A program made the position numbers and the translations under genes. 15,935 bases of DNA from UBA2862 sp045637485. Lineage in GTDB: Bacteria; Bacillota; Clostridia; Christensenellales; Aristaeellaceae. The notes beneath the pieces are model-generated. The model was not told the origin of the DNA. It saw only the letters and a program-made list of their open reading frames with translations, and did no database searches. Below are positions 1-8,059 of the stretch, piece after piece (the stretch's first letter is position 1; each line of letters begins with the position of its first letter). The stretch is from positions 1-15,935 of the forward strand of contig JAZTZK010000329.1 of NCBI GenBank assembly GCA_045637485.1, given 5' to 3'.

Positions 1-1722
1 GCCGCCGCTGCCCAGCCCGCCGCCCCCGGCCGTATCCCCCGTCCCGGCATCCCCCGCCTCGGGAGGCCGGGCGGCAATGCCGCTGCCGCTGGTACCGCCG
101 GTGGCGTCGAAGGGAATCCAGCCCACGCCCCGGAAGTACACCTCGGCCCAGGCATGGGCGTTTTCACCGGTGAGCACCTCCACGCCGGGGCGGGCCAGGT
201 AGCCCTCCACATATCGGGTGGGCAGACCGGCGATGCGCCCCATCACGGCCATGGCCGAGGCATAGTAGCTGCAATAGCCCTCCCGGCTGTCCAGCAGGAA
301 GTGGGACACAAAGTCCCGGTCCCGGGGCGGCGCATCCGGCTGGAGGGTATAGCGCATATTTTCCCTCAGGAAGCCCATGATGGCCACGGCCCGGTCCCAA
401 GGGTTTTCCGCCCCGTCGATCACCTGCATCGTCAGCCCGTACACCCCGCCGTCGATGCCCTCGGGCAGCTGGATGTGGCGCTCCAGTATGTCCTGGTAGC
501 GCTCGTCCCTGGCCGCCTCGCCGTCGATCACCGCACTGCGCAGCGCATCCGACATCTCCGGCAGCAGCGCGCGCAGGCGATAGCTGTCGCCCCGTTGCAC
601 CTCGCGGGACAGGAACACCTCGCCGGCGGTGTTGTAGTAGACGGCGGTGGACAGGTCCATACGAAACTCGTCCATCATCCCCGAAACGAACAGCGTAGAC
701 GTGCCGTCGTCCAGCATATCAACCGATACATCCACCTTCAGCAGCGCGTCGTCCAGCGCCGCCGGGGGGATGAACAGCCGCTCACGGGTGGCCCGGTGGG
801 TCAGATCGTAGTACAGAAAGCGGCTCTTGGGCACGGTATCCACCCAGGAATAGCCCGTGTAGGTCGTGCGGATCGTACCGCGAAGCAGCACGTCCGCATC
901 GGTATGCACCGACATCACCGGATCGGTGTGGGGGGTCGCCGGCCCGCCAAGCATCGAAACCACCGCGTCCCCCACCTCGCCGGCGTGGTCATAGCCCTGC
1001 TCATTGATGGAGAAGGCGATGCGCTCATGGGTAAATCGGAAGTACTGCTCGAACATGTTCCGAACGCGCTCGGCGGCGTCCTCCAACGGCCTCCAGGTCG
1101 TCCGGCCCCCCGGCACCAGCGTCATGGCCAGGGCCAGGGCCAGCGCCGCCGGCAGCAGCACCCGCAGCGCCGAAAAATCCCTCTGCACGCCGCCGGTCAG
1201 GGCAAAGGCCGCAGCGGCGGCGACCAGCCCCGGCGCCGCCGCGCCCAGCGAAGCCGACTGCGACATGGCGTGGCAGGCCACCAGCACCGCCAACAGCAGC
1301 ACGATGGCCACGCTGACGAATTCATTGTGGCTCAAGAGCACGAAGAACAGAACCCCAAAGGTGAAGCTGGCGCATGTCAGCAGCAGCCGTCCCCCCTCCG
1401 CCGCCCGGGCGGACTCTGCAGCCTGTCCCGACCACTGGGCAAACAGCTCCCGCAGCCCTGAAAGTCCCGCCCTGTGGGTGGCCAGGTACAGCCCGGTGAC
1501 CGCGACAAAGCCCAGCGACGCGATGATCGCGCCACCGGTCAGCGTGCCCGCCACGCTGAGCGCCACGGCGACCAGCGCCGCCGCGTACAGCGTCGTCGCC
1601 GACACCGTCACTCCCAGCGCCGAGGCCGCCACCGCCGTCGCGCTTCCCGCGAACAGCAGCGCCAGCACCGCCGCGATCGCCGAGCGGTCCAACCGGGCCC
1701 TGTTGGTCAGGTTCCTGTGCAT
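1..1722 (-). CDS. Membrane transglutaminase-like protein (partial, 3' end outside window)
   Basis: The reading frame runs from ATG at 1722 to the window edge without a stop, giving 574 codons. The N-terminal ~210 residues are mostly hydrophobic with several membrane segments, as in TgpA/DUF3488-type proteins. An extracytoplasmic region follows, then a transglutaminase core. The catalytic triad is visible: Cys484 in GYCSYYASAM, His523 in ENAHAWAEVYF and Asp539 in PFDATGG. After this comes a low-complexity Gly/Ala/Pro/Thr linker, which in this family usually leads to a last membrane helix that would lie outside the window. The start is 3 bases after the DUF58 stop codon, so the two genes are translationally coupled. 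Papain-fold enzymes of this type act on proteins or peptides at the membrane; the substrate is unknown. The family call is firm and the biological role is inferred. Confidence 0.9.
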   Translation of the reverse strand, partial: MHRNLTNRARLDRSAIAAVLALLFAGSATAVAASALGVTVSATTLYAAALVAVALSVAGTLTGGAIIASLGFVAVTGLYLATHRAGLSGLRELFAQWSGQAAESARAAEGGRLLLTCASFTFGVLFFVLLSHNEFVSVAIVLLLAVLVACHAMSQSASLGAAAPGLVAAAAAFALTGGVQRDFSALRVLLPAALALALAMTLVPGGRTTWRPLEDAAERVRNMFEQYFRFTHERIAFSINEQGYDHAGEVGDAVVSMLGGPATPHTDPVMSVHTDADVLLRGTIRTTYTGYSWVDTVPKSRFLYYDLTHRATRERLFIPPAALDDALLKVDVSVDMLDDGTSTLFVSGMMDEFRMDLSTAVYYNTAGEVFLSREVQRGDSYRLRALLPEMSDALRSAVIDGEAARDERYQDILERHIQLPEGIDGGVYGLTMQVIDGAENPWDRAVAIMGFLRENMRYTLQPDAPPRDRDFVSHFLLDSREGYCSYYASAMAVMGRIAGLPTRYVEGYLARPGVEVLTGENAHAWAEVYFRGVGWIPFDATGGTSGSGIAARPPEAGDAGTGDTAGGGGLGSGG

Positions 1723-1725
1723 GTA

Positions 1726-2901
1726 CTATTCCTCATTTCCATCACTCCACGGATCCAGCCGCTCAGCCCTGACCCCTCCCATCTTCAGCCGTTCGATCAG
1801 GGCCATGGATTCGTCGCGGTCGTCATCGGAGACCCACACCAGGCGGGTGGCCACGCCGGATTGCTGCATCCGCAGGGCCATATCGGCGATGCGGGTGGTC
1901 AGCCGCGCAGTCACCAGCACCGCGCCGCCGGTGCGCTGGAAGCGGGCCATCATCAGCGTCAGCACCTGCTCATAGCCGTAGGGACAGTCGAACCGAGCCC
2001 GCAGCATGGCGTCGGCAAAGGCGGGAATGTCGGCGGGAAACTGGCCCGCGATTTCCCGGGGCTGGGCCGCCACAAGGGGCATGCGCACCGGGTCGCCGGA
2101 GCGAAGCTGGGCCCTGGCCGCCCCGAGCGCCGCCTCGCAGACGCAGTCCTCCAGGGTCAGCTGCATATCCCGCAGCGCGGTAACCAGCTGCAGATCGGGA
2201 ATGACGAGGGTGTCGGGCCGGGTCGTCTCTTCATAGGTGCGCACCTGCAATTCCCTCCTGCGCAGGGACAGCTTCCAGTGCACCTTCTTCAGCTCATCCC
2301 CCTCCTGCCAGGCCCGCACGTCCGAGGGCGAGGCGTTGTCCTCCGCCGCCCGACGGATCGACTGTGGGCCCTGGTCGGAGGCGTTCAATCGCAGGGGCAG
2401 GGCCGCTCTGGCCCGCGGGGCCACCTCCAGCTTCACAAGCCGCGTGCCCGGTCGACGCCCCAGGCAGATCAGCCCGAAGGCGTCCGCGACAGATACCCGC
2501 GTCACGCCCACCTCGTACACGCCCCGGTGGGGGCATTCGATCACCTGGCGAAAGGTATGGCGTGTGAAGGGCGGGCAGGAGACGTTCACCACCTGGTTCG
2601 GCGTCAGGGCCGAGGGCACGCTCAGATGCACCTGTATGGCCGACACCGGCAGCGGACAGGCGTGGCGCACGGTGAACACCGCCGGAATGCGCTCGCCCCG
2701 CTCCACCCTGGCCGCGACGCCCTTCAGCGTCACGCGGAGCGTGACCAGCGTCCACATCGCGGAAACAGCGGCCAACAGCAGCAATGCCAGCAGGGCGTAA
2801 AATATCAGATAGTACAGCCGCGTGCCCGTGCTCAGCCCCGCGGCCAGCATTGCGGCCATGAGAAGGGCGTAGCCCGCTTTTCGCGCAGTAAACAGCTCCA
2901 T
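1726..2901 (-). CDS. DUF58 domain-containing membrane-anchored protein
   Basis: This is a 391-residue protein. Two hydrophobic segments near the N-terminus (about residues 10–25 and 30–50) anchor it in the membrane. The DUF58 signature lies at residues 191–225, with PSDVRAW, EGDELKKVHWK and LQVRTYEE. The C-terminal part has the von Willebrand A-like layout usual for this family. The start is supported by a GAGAGG ribosome binding site just upstream. The gene lies 15 bases downstream of moxR and 3 bases upstream of the transglutaminase gene. MoxR/DUF58/transglutaminase is a recurrent operon; the DUF58 protein is thought to be a partner of the MoxR ATPase, but its molecular function is unknown. 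Confidence 0.92.
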   Translation of the reverse strand: MELFTARKAGYALLMAAMLAAGLSTGTRLYYLIFYALLALLLLAAVSAMWTLVTLRVTLKGVAARVERGERIPAVFTVRHACPLPVSAIQVHLSVPSALTPNQVVNVSCPPFTRHTFRQVIECPHRGVYEVGVTRVSVADAFGLICLGRRPGTRLVKLEVAPRARAALPLRLNASDQGPQSIRRAAEDNASPSDVRAWQEGDELKKVHWKLSLRRRELQVRTYEETTRPDTLVIPDLQLVTALRDMQLTLEDCVCEAALGAARAQLRSGDPVRMPLVAAQPREIAGQFPADIPAFADAMLRARFDCPYGYEQVLTLMMARFQRTGGAVLVTARLTTRIADMALRMQQSGVATRLVWVSDDDRDESMALIERLKMGGVRAERLDPWSDGNEE

Positions 2902-2916
2902 GCAAACCTCTCGGCC

Positions 2917-3864
2917 TTATTTCGTTTTCACCGGCACCTGTACGTTGCCCATCACATTGTTCAAAACCCTTTGCGCGGTCATGTTGCGCATGCGGGCCTC
3001 GGGTGAGAGCACCAGGCGGTGGGCCAGTACGGGCTCGGCCATGCGCTGCACGTCGTCGGGCTTCACGAAGTCGCGCCCGTCCAGCAGCGCGAAGGCCTGG
3101 GCCGCCCGCAGCAGGGAGATCGCCCCACGGGTGGAAACCCCCAGCTGCAGCGCCCCGCTCTTGCGCGTGGCGGCGGCGATGGCGGAGACGTACACCCGCA
3201 GCTCCTTCGCGGCGTAGACCTTCTCCACCTCCTGCTGCAGGCGAAGGATGTCGGCGCTGTTGCAGATGGGCTTCAGGTCCTCCATCGGGCGCTGGCCGGT
3301 GGTGTAGCGCTCCAGGATCTCGGCCTCCTCCTGGGGCGTGGGATAGCCGATGGACACCCGCATGAAAAAGCGATCCAGCTGGGCCTCGGGCAGCGGATAG
3401 GTGCCCACGAAGTCCACCGGATTCTGGGTTGCCAGCACGATGAAGGGCCGGGGCATGGCGTAGGTCACGCCGTCCACGGACACCTGGCCCTCCTCCATCA
3501 CCTCCAGCAGCGACGACTGGGTCTTGGGCGAGGTCCGGTTGATCTCGTCCGCAAGTACGATCTGGCTCATGATCATGCCCGGTCGGTATTCCAGCTCGCC
3601 GGTCTTGAAGTTGGCGATGGAGAAGCCGGTGATGTCGCTGGGGGTGATGTCCGGAGTGAACTGGATGCGCTTGAAGGAGCAATCCAGCGAACGCGCCAGC
3701 GCGCTGGCCAGCGTGGTCTTGCCCACTCCCGGCACGTCCTCGATCAGCACGTGCCCCCGACACAGTATGGCCACCATCATCAGCCCTATGGCGTCCTCCT
3801 TGCCCACGATGACCCTGCCCACGTTCTTTGTCAAAAGCTGGGCGAAACGTTGCGTAACCTGCAT
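2917..3864 (-). CDS. MoxR-family AAA+ ATPase
   Basis: This is a 315-residue protein when started at MQVTQRFAQ. Walker A is DVPGVGKTT (about 43–51), Walker B is IVLADEINR (102–110, Asp106/Glu107), sensor 1 is ATQNP (145–149) and an arginine-finger region is LPEAQLDRFF (158–167). The C-terminal lid domain is complete. The frame stays open up to an ATG at 3963, but the start at 3864 has an AAGAGGT ribosome binding site, matches the usual family length, and the extra 33 residues look unstructured. The longer frame would also begin downstream of the promoter by only a few bases. MoxR ATPases act as chaperone-like remodelling enzymes for partners encoded next to them, here the DUF58 and transglutaminase proteins. 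This is the first gene of that operon. Confidence 0.93.
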   Translation of the reverse strand: MQVTQRFAQLLTKNVGRVIVGKEDAIGLMMVAILCRGHVLIEDVPGVGKTTLASALARSLDCSFKRIQFTPDITPSDITGFSIANFKTGELEYRPGMIMSQIVLADEINRTSPKTQSSLLEVMEEGQVSVDGVTYAMPRPFIVLATQNPVDFVGTYPLPEAQLDRFFMRVSIGYPTPQEEAEILERYTTGQRPMEDLKPICNSADILRLQQEVEKVYAAKELRVYVSAIAAATRKSGALQLGVSTRGAISLLRAAQAFALLDGRDFVKPDDVQRMAEPVLAHRLVLSPEARMRNMTAQRVLNNVMGNVQVPVKTK

Positions 3865-3967
3865 GGCGCGACCTCTTTTCTGTGATGGGGGTGCGTTGAG
3901 TGTCGATGGATGATTCCGATTTGACGCGATGCGGCAAATCAGAATCATCCTCAATATCTCCAATTAT

Positions 3968-3996
3968 AGTATACCTTTTCACCGGACGATTTACAA
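3968..3996 (-). promoter_or_regulatory. Predicted sigma-A-type promoter for the moxR operon
   Basis: Read on the minus strand, TTGTAA (plus 3991–3996) is separated by 17 bases from TATACT (plus 3968–3973). Both hexamers are close to consensus and the spacing is ideal. Transcription would start near 3960 and give a leader of about 95 bases before the preferred moxR start at 3864. Confidence 0.6.
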
Positions 3997-4002
3997 GAAT
4001 AA

Positions 4003-4032
4003 CTGTCCAAAACGCCACATATGTGCTATAAT
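4003..4032 (+). promoter_or_regulatory. Predicted promoter for the acpS operon (extended -10)
   Basis: A perfect TATAAT at 4027–4032 is preceded by TG one base upstream (TGCTATAAT), an extended -10 element. The -35 position holds only a weak match around 4003–4009, which is common when an extended -10 is present. The leader to the acpS start would be about 60 bases. The same TGCTATAAT string occurs in the rpmE promoter on the other strand. Confidence 0.55.
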
Positions 4033-4097
4033 ATTAAACGGGAAGTCGCAATTCCGCCGGGTTTGAACATATACAGGAAATAAAGGGGGAAATCGCC

Positions 4098-4487
4098 ATG
4101 ATCGCGGGCATAGGGCTGGATCTGTGTGAGATCGGGCGCATGAAAAAAGCCATCGAGCGACCCCACTTCGTGGATCGGGTGTTTACCGCCGCCGAGGCCG
4201 AACGCATACGCGCCGCCTCCGACATCCGCCGGGGTGAGATCGCCGCGGGGCTGTTCGCCGCCAAGGAGGCCGTATTGAAGGCTCTGGGCACCGGCCTGGT
4301 CGGAATCGGGCTGTCAGACATCGAAATCACCCCCGACGCCGCCGGCTGCCCCCGCTGCGTGCTGAGCGGCAGCGCCCTGGAGCGCGCCCGGACGCTGGGC
4401 GGCGGACGCTTCAACGTCTGGGTATCCATCACCCACGAAGCCGGCATGGCCGCGGCGACGGCGATCCTGGAAGGAGTTATCGTATGA
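4098..4487 (+). CDS. acpS: Holo-[acyl-carrier-protein] synthase
   Basis: This is a 129-residue protein, normal length for the AcpS family of phosphopantetheinyl transferases. It transfers 4'-phosphopantetheine from coenzyme A to the serine of apo-ACP, activating it for fatty acid synthesis. The N-terminal motif GIGLDLCEIGR carries Mg-binding Asp8, and FAAKEAVLKALGTG (53–66) carries Glu57. The C-terminal strand NVWVSITHEAGMAAATAIL is typical. A purine-rich AAGGGGG site lies 8 bases before the ATG. The stop codon overlaps the next start codon (ATGA), so it is co-translated with the NAD(P)HX repair gene, a pairing common in Bacillota. Confidence 0.96.
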   Translation: MIAGIGLDLCEIGRMKKAIERPHFVDRVFTAAEAERIRAASDIRRGEIAAGLFAAKEAVLKALGTGLVGIGLSDIEITPDAAGCPRCVLSGSALERARTLGGGRFNVWVSITHEAGMAAATAILEGVIV

Positions 4488-5998
4488 AGCCACTCATCAC
4501 ACCCGCGCAGATGCGCGACATGGAAGGGCGCTATTTCGCCGAAACGGGCACGCCCTCCATCTCGCTGATGGAGCGGGCGGCCCGGGCGCTGAACGAGGCC
4601 ATTGTCCGCCATTTCGGGCCGGAGCGGACCGTCTGCTTCGCCTGCGGCCCCGGCGGCAACGGCGGCGACGGCTACGCCTGCGCCAGGATGTACGCGAAGA
4701 TCGGCGGAAAGTGCGTCCTGTTCCCTGCTTCCCCGCCCGGGACGCCGGACGCCGTCAGGAACCGGGAGCGTGCCCTGGCGATGGGCATCCCGGAGCTCTC
4801 CCCGGACGCCGACGCGCCAGTGCCGGAGGTCTGGGTGGACGCGCTGTACGGCACGGGCCTGTCCCGCGCGCCGGAGGGGCCCGCTGCCGCGCTGATCCGA
4901 CGCATGAACGCAGACCGCCGTCTCGGGGCGAGGGTTGTGGCCGTGGACATTCCGTCGGGATTGAACGGCCTTACCGGCGCGGCCTTCGAGCCCTGTGTGG
5001 CGGCGGATCTGACCGTCACGTTTCAGTTTGAAAAGACCGGTCATCGCCTGGCCGACGGATTGGATGCCTGCGGAAAAATCGAGGTGGCGGACATCGGCAT
5101 TCCCGAAGCCTTCTTCCCGGACGACATGGCCCGGCTCGTCGAGGCGAGGGACGTCGCCGCGGGACTGCCCCACAAGCCCCGCAACGCCCACAAGGGCAAC
5201 AACGGACATCTGCTGATCGTGGCGGGCTCGGTGGGCATGGCGGGAGCGGCGGCGCTGTGCGCGAAAGCCGCGCTGCGCTCGGGGGCGGGCCTGGTCACGG
5301 TGGGCTGTCCGGCGTCCATCGTGCCCATCGTGCAGACGCTGGCCCCCTGCGCCATGGCGATACCGCTGCCGGAACGGGACGGCGCCATCGCCCCAGATGC
5401 CGTGGAGATCCTGAAGCCGGCGCTGGCGGGCAAGCACGCCGTGGCCTGCGGCTGCGGACTTTCCCGCAGGGCTTCGCCGCAGGTGCTGAAGCTGCTGCTG
5501 GAAAGCGGGATCCCCGCGCTGTTTGACGCCGACGGGCTGAACCTGATCGCCGCGGACGACGCCCTGAAGGCCCTGCTGCGCCCCCATCACCTGATCACCC
5601 CCCATCCCGGCGAGGCGGCGCGGCTGTTGGGACGTCCCCTGTCCGACCCGCTGGCCGACGCGCCGGCGCTCAGTGCATTGGGCTGCCAGGCGCTGTTGAA
5701 GGGAGCGACCAGCGTCATCCCTGTGGGCGGCGTGAGCTGGCTCAGCGCCAGCGGCTGCGCGGGCATGGCGAAGGGCGGCAGTGGCGATGTATTGACCGGG
5801 CTGACCGGCGGCCTGATGGCCCAGTACGCTGCCGCGGGCACGCCCATGGCCGGCCTTCACCTGGCGATATGCGCCGCCTTTGCCAGCGAGATCCATGGCC
5901 GCGCGGGCGAGCTGGCCCAGGAAAAGGTCGGTGTGCGAGGCATGTGCGCGTCGGATCTGACGGACGCCCTGCCCGAGGCGCTGAGGGGATATGCATAG
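4484..5998 (+). CDS. nnr: Bifunctional NAD(P)HX epimerase / ADP-dependent NAD(P)HX dehydratase
   Basis: This 504-residue fusion repairs hydrated NADH and NADPH. The N-terminal YjeF_N epimerase domain (about 1–220) shows ITPAQMRDME, the nucleotide-binding loop CGPGGNGGDG (54–63), VDALYGTGLSR with the presumed catalytic Asp119, and VDIPSGLNG. The C-terminal ribokinase-like dehydratase domain (about 230–500) shows HKGNNGHLLIVAGS (236–249), ITPHPGEAARLLG and the GMAKGGSGDVLTG loop with Asp435. The usual epimerase loop reads GPGNNGGDG; here one Asn is Gly, a mild change. The start overlaps the acpS stop by 4 bases. The 3' end overlaps the next gene by 8 bases. The domain assignment is firm. Confidence 0.96.
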   Translation: MKPLITPAQMRDMEGRYFAETGTPSISLMERAARALNEAIVRHFGPERTVCFACGPGGNGGDGYACARMYAKIGGKCVLFPASPPGTPDAVRNRERALAMGIPELSPDADAPVPEVWVDALYGTGLSRAPEGPAAALIRRMNADRRLGARVVAVDIPSGLNGLTGAAFEPCVAADLTVTFQFEKTGHRLADGLDACGKIEVADIGIPEAFFPDDMARLVEARDVAAGLPHKPRNAHKGNNGHLLIVAGSVGMAGAAALCAKAALRSGAGLVTVGCPASIVPIVQTLAPCAMAIPLPERDGAIAPDAVEILKPALAGKHAVACGCGLSRRASPQVLKLLLESGIPALFDADGLNLIAADDALKALLRPHHLITPHPGEAARLLGRPLSDPLADAPALSALGCQALLKGATSVIPVGGVSWLSASGCAGMAKGGSGDVLTGLTGGLMAQYAAAGTPMAGLHLAICAAFASEIHGRAGELAQEKVGVRGMCASDLTDALPEALRGYA

Positions 5999-6485
5999 CC
6001 TGGCGCAGCTGCTGCGGACGGCGGCAGCGGCGGCGCTGCCCGAGAAGGCCTTCCTGCGGCGGGATCGGGACGACGCGCTGTTCGTCACCGACGCCCCCCG
6101 ATTCAGTTCCCGGACGGACTGGGCCCCGTGGCTGTTCGAGGTCGGCTTCTACTGCGCCGACAGCGGCGGCCTGCTGCGGCTCTGGCCCGCCGAAGTCTGG
6201 CTTGCACGGCTGGAGGCGGCCTGTCCCGACCCACCGGACGCGCTCTGCCAGGGCCTCTTGCGCTTTCGGGGGCACAGTCCCGACGGCGAGAGCCTGAAGC
6301 TGTTTGCCCTGGGCATCCGCTGCCTGGATGGCGGCGACGGCGCGGCCCGCTTTGACCGGCAGCTGCGCCAGCGGGCGGCGATCTGCCTGCGGCTGAACGC
6401 CATGAACCCAAACGACCCGACCCGCGGCGGCGGGCTGTACGCCTGCGCGCTGCTCGACCACGAACTGGAGGTGCAAAACCGATGA
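5991..6485 (+). CDS. Hypothetical protein, 164 residues, family not recognised
   Basis: I do not recognise a family. The frame has genuine coding features: an AGGGG site upstream of the ATG, an 8-base overlap with the previous gene, a 4-base ATGA overlap with the next, and a protein with normal aliphatic and aromatic content rather than the Arg/Pro/Ala bias of shadow frames. There is no signal peptide, membrane segment or obvious catalytic motif. Visible blocks are an aromatic stretch around residues 43–66 (DWAPWLFEVGFYC to LLRLWPAEVWL), a LLRFRGHSPDGESLKLFALGIRCLDGG segment split across about 110–135, and a C-terminal RAAICLRLNAMNPNDP region. It is probably a soluble cytoplasmic protein. Its place inside a tightly overlapped operon suggests co-expression with acpS and the repair enzyme; function is unknown. 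Confidence 0.75.
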   Translation: MHSLAQLLRTAAAAALPEKAFLRRDRDDALFVTDAPRFSSRTDWAPWLFEVGFYCADSGGLLRLWPAEVWLARLEAACPDPPDALCQGLLRFRGHSPDGESLKLFALGIRCLDGGDGAARFDRQLRQRAAICLRLNAMNPNDPTRGGGLYACALLDHELEVQNR

Positions 6486-7102
6486 AACTCAGATGGCTCG
6501 GCCATTCCTGCTTTCAGTTGACGCTGCCCGGCGGCGTTATCGTCACCGACCCCTACGACAACACCGTAGGCTATCCCCCGTTGCATGTGCGGGCCGACGC
6601 GATCCTGTCCAGCCACGGCCACTTCGACCACAGCTGTTTCCAGGCGGTCGACGGCGATCCCGTCATACTGAACACCCCCGGCATCCACGAGGTCTGCGGC
6701 GCGAGGATCACCGCCGTACCCGCCTTCCACGACGACGCGAAGGGCGCGAAGCGGGGCGAAAACCTGATCCACCTGATCGAGGCCGACGGGCTGCGCCTCG
6801 CCCACCTGGGCGACCTGGGACACATGCCCGACACCGACGCCCAGAAGGCTGCCCTGTCAAATCTGGACGTGATGCTGATTCCCATCGGTGGCACCTTCAC
6901 CATCGACACCCCCACAGCGGTAGAGCTGATCGAGGCCTTCAGTCCCCGCTGCGCCATCGCCATGCACTTTCAAAACCGCTATTGCCACTTCAACATCACC
7001 GACGAAGCCGGATTTGTCCGCCTCACAGGGGCGACGCGGTTGCCCAACGAAGTCGATATCACGAAGGATGCACCCGTCGGCTGCCGCGTGATGACGATCT
7101 GA
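6482..7102 (+). CDS. Metallo-beta-lactamase-fold metal-dependent hydrolase (UPF0173/UlaG-like)
   Basis: This is a 206-residue protein. The N-terminus MKLRWLGHSCFQL and the metal-binding motif HGHFDH (45–50) identify the UPF0173/UlaG-like branch of the metallo-beta-lactamase superfamily. Further likely ligands or active-site residues are in AFHDD (81–85), AHLGDLGH (107–114) and AMHFQ (160–164). Two metal ions, often Zn or Mn, would be bound. Family members hydrolyse phosphodiester or lactone bonds, but the substrate here cannot be deduced. The ATG overlaps the stop of the upstream gene (ATGA). It is the last gene of the operon and is followed by a hairpin-rich spacer and a terminator. Confidence 0.93.
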   Translation: MKLRWLGHSCFQLTLPGGVIVTDPYDNTVGYPPLHVRADAILSSHGHFDHSCFQAVDGDPVILNTPGIHEVCGARITAVPAFHDDAKGAKRGENLIHLIEADGLRLAHLGDLGHMPDTDAQKAALSNLDVMLIPIGGTFTIDTPTAVELIEAFSPRCAIAMHFQNRYCHFNITDEAGFVRLTGATRLPNEVDITKDAPVGCRVMTI

Positions 7103-7150
7103 TATCGTTCCCATTGAGCGCTTGCGATCCTGGTAACTGTTCAGTCTCAC

Positions 7151-7170
7151 GGGCGATCAGAAGATCGCCC
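7151..7170. repeat. Perfect short hairpin in spacer, candidate dispersed intergenic repeat
   Basis: GGGCGATC and GATCGCCC form a perfect 8-bp stem with an AGAA loop, about 50 bases after the hydrolase stop. A second perfect hairpin follows at 7232–7248 (GGCGCTC, loop GGG, GAGCGCC). Neither has a T-run, so neither is a standard terminator. Sequences of this GGGCGATC/GATCGCCC kind recur between genes in some Clostridia, from memory. Only one copy is visible in this window. Confidence 0.4.
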
Positions 7171-7290
7171 TTACGGGTAATGCGGTATTGAGGGGGCGAT
7201 TTCCCGCCTCCACGCTTGCGTCACGCCTGCGGGCGCTCGGGGAGCGCCTCTGTGAGGGTTGTTCACAATAACGGTTACCTCCCTGCAAAA

Positions 7291-7325
7291 GCAAAACCCC
7301 CATCCGCTATGGACGGGGGTTTTGC
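7291..7325. terminator. Bidirectional intrinsic terminator
   Basis: GCAAAACCCCC (7291–7301) pairs with GGGGGTTTTGC (7315–7325). The stem continues through TCC/GGA after one mismatch to a short GCTAT loop. T-rich arms are present in both directions, so it can end the acpS operon on the plus strand and the exported-protein gene on the minus strand, which stops at 7342. Confidence 0.85.
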
Positions 7326-7341
7326 CGTATCAAAGTCTCGA

Positions 7342-7995
7342 TCAGAATACCTTGACCAGAGCGCCATCGGCAGTGCTGAAGGCGTAGTTCTCGGTCACGG
7401 GTTTGCCGGCCGCGGCGGTGTAGGAAATGGTCACGACGTAGCAGGGCGTGCCATCGACCAGCTGGGTGGGGAACTTGGCCAGGATCGCCAGCAACTCGGC
7501 GGGGGCAGCGCCCTCGTTGATAGCGGCGATCAGCGCGTCGGCCACTTCTTTGTCAACGCCATCAATGGAAACCTCGGTGTTGGCGGGAATCGCGGCAAAC
7601 ACCTGCTTCATGGCCTCGGCGGCGGGAGCGCCCGCGATCAGGGTGATGCCGGAAGCGGTGGTGAAGGAACTCTGCTCCGCCGGAGCCTCAGGCTCGGCCT
7701 CGGTGGTCACGGTAGTCTTCTTGGTAGACTTCTTATAGCCGCAATAGGTGCACTTGCCGTCATCAAAGGAGTGATCCTCGGTGTACACGCCTTCGTCAAC
7801 GGGATGGCCGGAAACGGCTACGCCGTCAACGATGGTATACTGCCAAGTCTCATAGTAGACATAATGGCGCTTGGAATCCTTCTTCTCATATTCGTAATAG
7901 GTCCTGCGAACAGTTTCAGCCAAGCAGGCCACCGTGGAAAAGATGAGAATCAGCACCAGAAGAGCAGCGAGAAACTTCGATACATGTTTGGACAT
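7342..7995 (-). CDS. Exported protein with CxxC motif, function unknown
   Basis: This is a 217-residue protein when started at MSKHVSKFL. The N-terminus has a basic region and a hydrophobic core ending in ACLAET, a signal peptide with probable cleavage after CLA. A lipobox reading (TVAC) is possible but weak. The mature protein starts with a Tyr-, Lys- and Glu-rich segment, then HSFDDGKCTYCGYK. That His…Cys-x2-Cys motif is frequent in secreted proteins of gut Clostridia and may bind metal or form a disulfide. A Thr/Glu/Pro/Ala linker then leads to a roughly 110-residue C-terminal domain. The frame also has an ATG two codons earlier at 8001, but AGGAGGT lies only 2 bases from that one and 8 from the ATG at 7995. 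GC is lower than in the neighbours. Confidence 0.8.
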   Translation of the reverse strand: MSKHVSKFLAALLVLILIFSTVACLAETVRRTYYEYEKKDSKRHYVYYETWQYTIVDGVAVSGHPVDEGVYTEDHSFDDGKCTYCGYKKSTKKTTVTTEAEPEAPAEQSSFTTASGITLIAGAPAAEAMKQVFAAIPANTEVSIDGVDKEVADALIAAINEGAAPAELLAILAKFPTQLVDGTPCYVVTISYTAAAGKPVTENYAFSTADGALVKVF

Positions 7996-8059
7996 ATTCA
8001 TTACCTCCTAAAGAAATGTACGTCTTGTATATTAGCATAATCTGGGAGGTATGTGGTTA

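Noticed and set aside
154..3006. Long plus-strand open frames opposite the transglutaminase and DUF58 genes (154–1461, 1474–3006)
   Set aside because: They are Arg/Gln/His/Gly-rich, lack domains and ribosome binding sites, and lie antisense to genes with clear catalytic motifs. They are a by-product of high GC.
2294..4018. 574-residue minus-strand frame overlapping moxR and the DUF58 gene in another frame
   Set aside because: Its translation is a frame-shifted image of moxR and DUF58, with low-complexity composition and no motifs.
4034..6088. 684-residue minus-strand frame opposite acpS and nnr
   Set aside because: It is antisense to two well-identified genes and has shadow-frame composition with no recognisable domain.
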